A DNA stretch of 5,925 bases from Methanosaeta sp. UBA80 (GTDB lineage: Archaea; Halobacteriota; Methanosarcinia; Methanotrichales; Methanotrichaceae), in the NCBI GenBank assembly GCA_002505805.1, contig DAWB01000226.1, forward strand, positions 1 to 5,925, read 5' to 3'. The translations under genes and the position numbers were made by a program. Positions within the stretch are counted from its first letter, which is position 1. Every line of letters starts with the position of its first letter. Positions 1 to 4,589 of the stretch are shown here, piece after piece. The notes beneath the pieces are model-generated. The model had not been told where the DNA came from. It ran no database searches and was given only the letters and a program-made list of their open reading frames with translations.

Positions 1-522
1 ATCCTCGTGTCCTCCACATAAATCCAAAGAGGTCAGCCCCAGGAATCGGGCGCCTGACCCTGCGCTCTTATAGCGGTCGTCCGGACAGAGATCGACTTTT
101 ACACCATGAGTGCGAATAATACACCCGGAAATATCCTTCTGCTCGATTCTTCTTCCGTCGCTTTCAAAACTCAGTTTCACCAGTCTTGGTAAATACTTTT
201 CTCTGGCTGATTTGATTGTTCCGCTGACGCCTTTGGTGCGTATGGCGGCTTTTATGCCCCGGATGGATGAGACCGCAGCCAGCGCCGCCCGGGTCTCCAC
301 CAGGTGCTGGTGGGAGAAGCGGATCAGGCCTATCTGGCCGTCGAAGGATATCAGCCGGAGCCTATTGGCCGCAGCCCCGCTATCGCCAAAGAGGGAGAGC
401 TGGGAGGAGGCGATCTCGCCCATGAGATCTCTGGCCTGGACCATCCCGGAGTCGTCCTCCGACTCCAGAACGAACACCATATACCTTCTCCTCTGGCGCA
501 GCACGGGAAGCCTGCTCCTCAT
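1..522 (-). CDS. rnp2: RNase P protein component 2 (Pop5/Rnp2 family), 3' end outside window
   Basis: Archaeal RNase P subunit of the Pop5 family. In this family it pairs with Rpp30 and supports the catalytic RNA during tRNA 5'-end maturation. The frame stays open from ATG (522-520) to the window edge, giving 174 visible residues. A basic N-terminus (MRSRLPVLRQRRRYMVF) is followed by an alpha/beta core and the typical GVSGTIKSA segment near residues 98-106, preceded by RGIKAAIRTK. The Pop5 core is usually about 120-150 residues, so the part beyond about residue 120, ending RFLGLTSLDLCGGHED, is a C-terminal extension whose true end is not visible. The start is well supported: the ATG overlaps the rnp3 stop as ATGA, and GGAGG sits four bases upstream. 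Gene order and overlap with rnp3 reinforce the assignment. Translation is probably coupled to rnp3. Confidence 0.88.
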   Translation of the reverse strand, partial: MRSRLPVLRQRRRYMVFVLESEDDSGMVQARDLMGEIASSQLSLFGDSGAAANRLRLISFDGQIGLIRFSHQHLVETRAALAAVSSIRGIKAAIRTKGVSGTIKSAREKYLPRLVKLSFESDGRRIEQKDISGCIIRTHGVKVDLCPDDRYKSAGSGARFLGLTSLDLCGGHED

Positions 523-1196
523 AGGACCTCCACCCCCGGCCCGGCCCATCTTCTTCTATTCAGCTCCAGCAGCCTTCCCGGCAGGCGCAGGGCCTCCCAG
601 GCCTCATCGGCCTCAAAGCCCGCCACCCCGGCCAGGGCCATCAGCTCCCGGGGGGAGCGCAGTTCTAAGTGGGATGCAGCTCCGGCGGTTATGGCCGGGC
701 GGAGGTGAAATTTTCTGACCAGATCCAGATTATGGCGCAGGGCCTCCATCCACCGGGACCGGGCCTGGCCCCTCAGATGAATCAGGGGCGAGAGGTCAAA
801 GCCTATGGCCACCTGGTTCTGGGCGGCCGATCTGGCGGCGGCTATCCCCAGGGGATGGCGGATGTCGCAGGGATGGAAAAGCAGGTCCACATGGGGATCC
901 TCGCTGGCCATTCGTATGATCTCCTCGGAGGAGCCCTGAACTGCAACAAATGGATATCGGGAGGAGAGAGATCCGATGCGGCTCTTGAGAGCCCTGGCCC
1001 CCTGGGCATGCGCCTCCGCGCCAAAAGCCACCTCTATCCCTTTCACTTTAAACGCCGCGCCGGGCATGAAAATCCCATCCGGATCGCTGCTGATGAAAAC
1101 TATGCCCCCCCAGCCCAGGGATCGGGCGGTCAGAGCCATGCGGCTGGCGGAGGAGGAGCCCTCCGGATAGCATCCGGCCAGCTCGAAATAGCTCAT
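519..1196 (-). CDS. rnp3: RNase P protein component 3 (Rpp30/Rnp3 family)
   Basis: Rpp30-family subunit of archaeal RNase P, a TIM-barrel (PHP-like) fold that forms a heterotetramer with Pop5 on the catalytic RNA. The 225 residues fit the family length. Visible family features are the N-terminal FELAG..PEG segment, a LGWGGIVFISSD strand (about 28-38), AVQGSSEEIIRMASEDPHVD (about 85-104), LLFHPCDIRHPLGIAAARSA (about 105-124), IGFDLSPLIHLRG (131-143), the helix with RHNLDLVRKFHLRPAITAGA (about 154-173), and a C-terminal SPRELMALAGVAG helix. The ATG (1196-1194) overlaps the upstream gene's TGA as ATGA, and the gene's own TGA (521-519) overlaps the rnp2 ATG in the same way. No strong Shine-Dalgarno sequence precedes the start, so coupled re-initiation from the upstream gene is likely. 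Confidence 0.93.
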   Translation of the reverse strand: MSYFELAGCYPEGSSSASRMALTARSLGWGGIVFISSDPDGIFMPGAAFKVKGIEVAFGAEAHAQGARALKSRIGSLSSRYPFVAVQGSSEEIIRMASEDPHVDLLFHPCDIRHPLGIAAARSAAQNQVAIGFDLSPLIHLRGQARSRWMEALRHNLDLVRKFHLRPAITAGAASHLELRSPRELMALAGVAGFEADEAWEALRLPGRLLELNRRRWAGPGVEVL

Positions 1197-1609
1197 AATA
1201 GTTCGCTCAAGATCTTCAATGCCTCCTCGCGCCGGGCGGGGAAGGTCTTGATTAAAATGGTTACATCCAGGGCATCCGCGCTGTCGGTCAGCCGCAGCAG
1301 TCCCTGGTAGGCAGCCTGCTTGTCCAGGCGGAGGTGAAAGCGGCCCTCGCCCTCCAGGCGGTCCTCCATCTCCCGGCGCAACTTCTGCAGCTCGGGGGAG
1401 GGAAGCTGCTCGCGCAGGATGGACAGGAACGCCGCAGTCTCCTTTTTGCGCAGGGCCGCCTCCAGAATGGCCATCTCATTTCCGAAGTGGCCCAGAGCAG
1501 CGGTCTTGCTGATCCGGTCCAGGGGGACGAAGACGGAGAGCGCCTCGCGCACGCGCACCTCGTCCTCGGTTGCCGCCACAAAAGCCCGGAAGGAGACCCT
1601 GTCGATCAA
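1193..1609 (-). CDS. COG1325-family RNA-binding protein (exosome/RNase P operon)
   Basis: A 138-residue member of the archaeal PF01877/COG1325 RNA-binding family, whose genes are conserved between rpl15e and rnp3. The family is often annotated as an exosome-associated protein, but its precise role is not settled. The N-terminus MIDRVSFRAFVAATEDEVRV, then LGHFGNEMAILEAALRKKE and a late GEGRFHLRLDKQAAYQGLLR segment, fit the family. The start is a TTG (1609-1607). It has a strong GGAGG at 1620-1616 with a 6-base spacer, the protein begins where family members begin, and no ATG lies nearby in frame. The gap to the rpl15e stop is 28 bases. The 3' end overlaps the rnp3 start by four bases (ATGA). 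Confidence 0.88.
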   Translation of the reverse strand: MIDRVSFRAFVAATEDEVRVREALSVFVPLDRISKTAALGHFGNEMAILEAALRKKETAAFLSILREQLPSPELQKLRREMEDRLEGEGRFHLRLDKQAAYQGLLRLTDSADALDVTILIKTFPARREEALKILSELL

Positions 1610-1615
1610 TTCTCT

Positions 1616-1620
1616 CCTCC
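1616..1620 (-). promoter_or_regulatory. Shine-Dalgarno site deciding a TTG start
   Basis: GGAGG on the minus strand, within a G-rich run (GGGGGAGGAG), lies 6 bases upstream of the TTG start of the COG1325 gene in the 28-base gap after rpl15e. It supports TTG as the true start. Confidence 0.75.
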
Positions 1621-1637
1621 CCCGCCGGCTTTTCAGC

Positions 1638-2225
1638 TCACTTGCCCTTGCCGTCGTGGGCCCTTATGCCCGGCCTGGTCTTCTCCGTGCCGGAGCCCTT
1701 GTGCCTCATGCCCCTGCCCTTGCGCCCGGCGGAGGTCTTGCCGCGCACGGCTCTTCCCCGGTGCACATCATTGCAGACCCAGCAGAGGTCCTTGTCGTTG
1801 ATAATGGAAGGGGCGCAGGGGTCGACCAGTATGACCTCGTAGAACTTCTGTCTGCCGTCCTCGGCCACCCAGTAGGAGTTGAGGACCTCCATGTTCCGGA
1901 AACGCCTTCCTGCCCGCTCCTCGGCGATCCTCTGGATGGACTTGGCCATGGTCATGCTGTTGAGACCCATCTTGCTGGTCTTTCTGTTTCTCTCGTAGCG
2001 GGACTTCTTTCTGCCGCCGCGCCTGACCTTAACCCGGGCCACCACTATGCCCTGCTTGGCCTTGTAGCCCAGCGCCCGGGCCCTATCCAGCCGGGTGGGC
2101 CTCTCGATCCTCTGAACGGTGCTCTCCTGGCGCCAGGCCTTGAGCCGGCCCTGGCGAAGTGCGCCCACGTAGCCCTCTCGGGGAGAGGACCAGGCATCAC
2201 CGATATAGCTGTAAAAAGACTTCAT
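1638..2225 (-). CDS. rpl15e: 50S ribosomal protein L15e
   Basis: Large-subunit ribosomal protein L15e, found in archaea and eukaryotes but not bacteria; it binds rRNA. The 195 residues match the usual archaeal length. Diagnostic segments in order are [11 protein letters not shown] at the N-terminus, [20 protein letters not shown] (about 40-59), [77 protein letters not shown] and a basic [20 protein letters not shown] tail. The ATG (2225-2223) has GGTGA four bases upstream. It is the first gene of the minus-strand operon leading to the COG1325 gene and the RNase P subunits, so ribosome and tRNA-processing proteins are co-expressed. Confidence 0.97.
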   Translation of the reverse strand: MKSFYSYIGDAWSSPREGYVGALRQGRLKAWRQESTVQRIERPTRLDRARALGYKAKQGIVVARVKVRRGGRKKSRYERNRKTSKMGLNSMTMAKSIQRIAEERAGRRFRNMEVLNSYWVAEDGRQKFYEVILVDPCAPSIINDKDLCWVCNDVHRGRAVRGKTSAGRKGRGMRHKGSGTEKTRPGIRAHDGKGK

Positions 2226-2294
2226 CGTCTCACCTTAACCGGTTCGACCGTAGGGTCACATTCCGGTTGCGAGAGATGGGGTGAGGGTGATAGG

Positions 2295-2301
2295 AGATAA
2301 A
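2295..2301 (-). promoter_or_regulatory. Candidate archaeal TATA box for the rpl15e-rnp operon
   Basis: On the minus strand AAACC is followed by TTTATCT, resembling a BRE plus TATA box. Initiation about 25 bases downstream would be near 2272, giving a leader of about 47 bases before rpl15e that includes the GGTGA ribosome site. A second A/T-rich stretch (ACTTAAAG, near 2353) is a weaker alternative. Inferred from motif and spacing only. Confidence 0.45.
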
Positions 2302-2381
2302 GGTTTGGGAGGGAATAGGAGATTGCAGCTCGATTGAGTCCGGTGATGGAAACCTCTTTAAGTTCCAATTTCGTTTCTGAA

Positions 2382-3227
2382 CTAACCCTTCCACTTTATG
2401 CTGTTGCCCTTCATCTTCAGCATCCCGTTCTTCTCCAGAGACCTTGCTATCTCCTCCGCCACCTCGCTGCCGTCAATGCTCATGCGCCACCTATCGCCGA
2501 ACTCGATATCACAGAGCTCAGCAAAATCCTCTATGTCCATCTTGCCCTTTTCCGCAACATCCATCAGATGCCTCATGACCAACCCCAATGATCTGATCCG
2601 CAGAAACTCATCCCCGAACTCGTCCTTAAACTCGTCATCAATTTCATCAAAAAAGGATGCTGAGAACTCATCTATGGTGATCTCATATTTCTTGACCAAT
2701 TCCACTTCCATGCGGTTAATGATGAGTGGATCATCCATGTCGAGATAATCAGTGCCGACCGGAATGCTGATCAGGGGATCATCCAGAAGGTCTCCAACCG
2801 GCGATCCGAACTCTATCTCGTTGAGATCAATGACTTTTTGGGCAAAATCCACCGCCACTATGCACTCGGCCCAGCTTCTGGCCAGGCTATCTTCAGCCTC
2901 CTCGTCCCCCTTCTCCTCGCCCTCATTTATCAATCTGAACTTGGCCAGATTCTCCTTCCAGCCCGGAACTACCTCCTCCAGGAAGAGATCCTCAAATGTC
3001 TCTGCATCGGCTCCCTTTTCCAGAGCATTCTTCAGGGCGGACAGATATTCTTCTCGTTTGTGTATCTCGGTCTTCTCCTTAACCAAAGAGAGCTTTCCCT
3101 GCAAAGAGGCGGAATAATCGGCCATGGCAAGAACCATGCTCCTGATATCTACCTTGAATCCGGCATCCTTCAGATAACCGGCCACTATCTTGGCGTCTTC
3201 CTCGTAGTACTCTCCAACTTTGAACAT
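2382..3227 (-). CDS. Acidic hypothetical protein, 281 residues
   Basis: I do not recognise this protein. It has no signal peptide or membrane segment, is strongly acidic, and should be cytoplasmic. The N-terminal 30 residues (MFKVGEYYEEDAKIVAGYLK followed by DAGFKVDIRS) resemble the small beta-alpha-beta DUF2007-like modules, with a helix leading to a 'G-[FI]-x-V-x-[IV]-R' strand; this is a suggestion only. Residues 40-75 look helical. Residues 100-115 form a charged Glu/Asp linker. The middle carries DDPLI twice (149-153 and 165-169), then an acidic Phe-rich stretch (FFDEIDDEFKDEFGDEF, 192-208). The C-terminus (about 253-281, VAEEIARSLEKNGMLKMKGN then SIKWKG) could be the end of a winged-helix-like module. 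The ATG has no good ribosome site, and a TATA-like CATAAG lies about 25 bases upstream, so the transcript may be leaderless. GC appears lower than in the flanking operon. Confidence 0.75.
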   Translation of the reverse strand: MFKVGEYYEEDAKIVAGYLKDAGFKVDIRSMVLAMADYSASLQGKLSLVKEKTEIHKREEYLSALKNALEKGADAETFEDLFLEEVVPGWKENLAKFRLINEGEEKGDEEAEDSLARSWAECIVAVDFAQKVIDLNEIEFGSPVGDLLDDPLISIPVGTDYLDMDDPLIINRMEVELVKKYEITIDEFSASFFDEIDDEFKDEFGDEFLRIRSLGLVMRHLMDVAEKGKMDIEDFAELCDIEFGDRWRMSIDGSEVAEEIARSLEKNGMLKMKGNSIKWKG

Positions 3228-3248
3228 AATTCAAGGTACCATCTATTG

Positions 3249-3260
3249 CTTATGAGGTTT
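3249..3260 (-). promoter_or_regulatory. Candidate promoter (BRE/TATA) of the acidic hypothetical gene
   Basis: Minus-strand AAACCTCATAAG places a TATA-like CATAAG (3254-3249) about 25 bases before the ATG at 3227. Initiation would then fall at or beside the start codon, giving a leaderless mRNA and explaining the missing Shine-Dalgarno sequence. Motif-based and tentative. Confidence 0.35.
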
Positions 3261-3361
3261 GTCGAAGCTGGGGCATGGGGTGCGGCAAAGGCTATATCGA
3301 TGGCAAGGCCAGTTCAATATGAACGGATCAATCGCTTGAGCCAGAACAGGTGATCCCTTTC

Positions 3362-3374
3362 GGCTTTAAAAGCC
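3362..3374. repeat. 13-base odd palindrome GGCTTT-A-AAAGCC
   Basis: A perfect inverted repeat of two 6-base arms around one A lies in the non-coding stretch 3228-3586, just past the helicase-tail remnant. It has no clear gene at promoter distance on either strand, and no poly-T tract follows to make it a terminator. It could be an operator or chance. Confidence 0.3.
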
Positions 3375-3398
3375 CTTCTCCATTGATGCCCCAATTGG

Positions 3399-3492
3399 TT
3401 CCTCTCCCCCGCCTCCCTCTTGCCCAGCACCTTGGCCACCGCCTCTATGGCCTCCAGATATCGCACTACTGGTCCGACCAGCTGATCAGGTC
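3399..3492 (-). pseudogene. Decayed duplicate of the helicase 3' end
   Basis: On the minus strand this stretch aligns base for base with the 3' end of the helicase gene at 4612-4715. The first part reads DLISWSDQ against DLINWLDQ. A one-base deletion then puts a TAG in frame, and the next frame reads VRYLEAIEAVAKVLGK, identical in protein to the helicase. The core CTGGAGGCCATAGAGGC and following GTGCTGGGCAAG match almost exactly. A 12-base in-frame deletion follows before a shared GGGGGAGAGGAA, after which the two copies diverge. Upstream of 3492 the frame soon meets TAG and TGA stops, so the rest of the gene is absent. In the second frame it stays open to a TGA at 3316-3314 with unrelated sequence. 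It has no plausible start or ribosome site. The rest of the gap 3228-3586 holds only a candidate promoter and a small palindrome. Confidence 0.75.
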
Positions 3493-3553
3493 TTTCGGGG
3501 AGAAGGCATCAGAGCTGAGCTAGATCTCTCATTTGCTCTTGCCCTTTCAGAAG

Positions 3554-3561
3554 ATTATATC
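3554..3561 (+). promoter_or_regulatory. Candidate TATA box of the DUF433 gene
   Basis: ATTATATC is centred about 29 bases before the GTG at 3587, so transcription would begin around 3583, leaving almost no leader. The box lies downstream of the alternative TTG at 3533, which favours the shorter GTG-started protein. Confidence 0.45.
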
Positions 3562-3586
3562 TGAATGCACCACTAAACATAAACTC

Positions 3587-3799
3587 GTGTTAAATTGGCA
3601 AGATCGCATCACCCTGGATCCTAAAATTCTTGCTGGAAAGCCGGTGATCAAAGGCACCCGTTTAGCCGTGGAATTCGTCATAGATCTTCTGGCCAACGGC
3701 TGGACAGAGACTGAAATCCTCAAGAATTACCCGAGATTGAGCCGCGAAGACATACTAGCTTGCCTCGGCTATGCCAGCTCCTTGATGAAATCAAGCTAG
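3587..3799 (+). CDS. DUF433 (VapB-type antitoxin-like) protein
   Basis: A 70-residue DUF433 (PF04255) protein. Members are small helix-turn-helix proteins, commonly the antitoxin partner of a PIN-like ribonuclease toxin. The whole family signature is present: NWQDRITLDPKILAGKPVIK at residues 3-22, GTRLAVEFVIDLLANGWTE at 23-41 and a YPRLSREDILACLGYA helix at 48-63. I chose GTG at 3587 because family members start just before NWQDRI and a TATA-like box sits about 29 bases upstream. A TTG at 3533 would give 88 residues, but the extra 18 are not family-like and lie over the promoter. No PIN or Mut7-C-like toxin gene adjoins it, so it is an orphan here. Its stop overlaps the 3' end of the convergent regulator by nine bases. 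Confidence 0.85.
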   Translation: MLNWQDRITLDPKILAGKPVIKGTRLAVEFVIDLLANGWTETEILKNYPRLSREDILACLGYASSLMKSS

Positions 3800-4180
3800 A
3801 AGTGGCTGCATGCCTGCTTTGTTATCTTGCTGGCCTTTCAATCTTTCCTCTCTCTCAAGGCGGGATGCATGAAGCTCACAGATTGCACTGTCCAGCTCAA
3901 TGAACTTCTGGACCACCGGGCTTTTCAGGTTCAATTTATACATCTTTGCCCTCCCCACCATTCTTGTCTCGCTCACCAGGCCATTCTTCTCCAGGTGCTC
4001 CCAATTGGAAGAGAGGGTTGTCCTGCTGATTCCAGCTCCTTTTGCCATGTCGGTCTTCGAGTAATCATATGCCTTATTGTCCATCAGGAAGTCCAAAATC
4101 CTGAGCAACGGGCTCTTGATGCCCAGCGTTCGCAGGAATAGTGTCTCCTCGTGATCTTCTGCAAGAGTCCCTTGGTACAT
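3791..4180 (-). CDS. Winged helix-turn-helix transcriptional regulator
   Basis: A 129-residue archaeal winged-helix protein, probably a DNA-binding transcription factor. Residues 20-36 (GIKSPLLRILDFLMDNK) form the first helix. Residues 41-65 hold the helix-turn-helix, with DMAKGAGISRTTLSSNWEHL as the recognition unit. KNGLVSETRMVGRAKMYKLN (65-84) is the beta-hairpin wing. Residues 87-115 (SPVVQKFIELDSAICELHAS then RLEREER) are probably a long dimerisation helix. No ligand-binding domain or metal site is seen. The ATG has GAGG six bases upstream and a TATA-like TTTATTA at 4223-4217. The gene is divergent from the 93-residue gene, with 115 bases between the starts, and may control that shared region. 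Its target is unknown. Confidence 0.85.
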   Translation of the reverse strand: MYQGTLAEDHEETLFLRTLGIKSPLLRILDFLMDNKAYDYSKTDMAKGAGISRTTLSSNWEHLEKNGLVSETRMVGRAKMYKLNLKSPVVQKFIELDSAICELHASRLEREERLKGQQDNKAGMQPLLA

Positions 4181-4186
4181 GATCTG

Positions 4187-4190
4187 CCTC
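4187..4190 (-). promoter_or_regulatory. Ribosome binding site of the winged-helix gene
   Basis: Minus-strand GAGG lies six bases before the ATG at 4180. It is the only clear ribosome site among the accessory-patch genes, since its neighbours appear leaderless. Confidence 0.5.
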
Positions 4191-4216
4191 GCTATCTATG
4201 GATAATGACATATAGC

Positions 4217-4223
4217 TAATAAA
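4217..4223 (-). promoter_or_regulatory. Candidate TATA box of the winged-helix gene
   Basis: Minus-strand TTTATTA, preceded by the purine-rich GAAAAGA as a possible BRE. Initiation about 25 bases downstream (near 4195) leaves a short leader that includes the GAGG site. A nearby imperfect inverted repeat (CTATCTATG ... CATATAG, about 4192-4215) could be an autoregulatory operator, but the evidence is weak. Confidence 0.45.
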
Positions 4224-4261
4224 TCTTTTCATCAACGTATAGAATATTGGTCAAACGATAC

Positions 4262-4269
4262 TTTTAAAT
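4262..4269 (+). promoter_or_regulatory. Candidate TATA box of the 93-residue gene
   Basis: TTTTAAAT is centred about 30 bases before the ATG at 4296. Initiation near 4291 would leave a leader of about five bases, consistent with the absence of a Shine-Dalgarno sequence. Confidence 0.5.
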
Positions 4270-4295
4270 CTGAAACAGTTCATCGGCTTTAACGA

Positions 4296-4577
4296 ATGGC
4301 TAAACGCCTTAAAGATCCGGAAGAGGTCAGAAAGATCAGGGCCACAATTTTCGACAAGCTGGATCGACGTGGCAAATGGGGGCCGATTCATACCAGCAAG
4401 GAAAACGCTGTAAAAGGTCTGCCCAGCCATCAACTTGGGGCTGCAAATGAAGTCCTCGAGGCAGCCATAAAAGAAGGATTCTTAATTTTGAAACCTACCA
4501 GCTACGGAGACCAGATCTCCCTTAATTTTACAAGAAAAGAGGATATCAGGGCTATAATAAGAGAGCTTTATCTCTGA
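4296..4577 (+). CDS. Small hypothetical protein, 93 residues, possibly winged-helix
   Basis: A soluble, basic 93-residue protein. It resembles small archaeal proteins of unknown function, but I cannot name a family. The order suggests a compact winged-helix-like fold: helix at 8-24 (PEEVRKIRATIFDKLDR), a GKWGPIHTS turn (26-34), the GLPSHQLGAANEVLEAAIKE helical segment (41-60), a GFLILKPTSYGDQISLN beta-hairpin (61-77), and a C-terminal helix KEDIRAIIRELYL. The middle helices plus hairpin would suit nucleic-acid binding; this is inference. The ATG has a TATA-like TTTTAAAT about 30 bases upstream and no ribosome site. It is divergent from the regulator and convergent with the helicase, 12 bases between stops. 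A/T content is visibly higher than in the helicase. Confidence 0.75.
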   Translation: MAKRLKDPEEVRKIRATIFDKLDRRGKWGPIHTSKENAVKGLPSHQLGAANEVLEAAIKEGFLILKPTSYGDQISLNFTRKEDIRAIIRELYL

Positions 4578-4589
4578 AAAATATCAATA

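Noticed and set aside
110..718. Plus-strand open frames of 202 and 134 codons opposite rnp2/rnp3
   Set aside because: They are rich in Pro/Ser/Arg as expected for shadow frames, and they oppose clear RNase P subunit genes.
1419..2300. Long open frame (293 codons) on the plus strand opposite the COG1325 and L15e genes
   Set aside because: It lies antisense to two confidently identified genes. Its length follows from the high GC and codon bias of the opposite strand, and it has no recognisable domain.
2838..3353. 171-codon plus-strand frame with hydrophobic stretches that could pass for membrane segments
   Set aside because: It is the antisense reading of the acidic hypothetical gene. Acidic codons read backwards give Leu/Phe/Ser-rich pseudo-membrane segments.
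3314..3470. Short minus-strand frame containing VRYLEAIEAVAKVLGK as a real small gene
   Set aside because: It has no plausible start or ribosome site, and its recognisable part is a copy of the helicase tail with a frameshift, so it is better called a remnant.
3533..3586. TTG at 3533 as the start of the DUF433 gene
   Set aside because: The extra 18 residues are not family-like, there is no ribosome site, and the TATA-like box at 3554-3561 lies downstream of this codon.
4192..4215. Imperfect inverted repeat in the divergent promoter region as a firm operator
   Set aside because: The arms are short, A/T-rich and need a two-base bulge, so chance is a sufficient explanation. It is mentioned only as a possibility.
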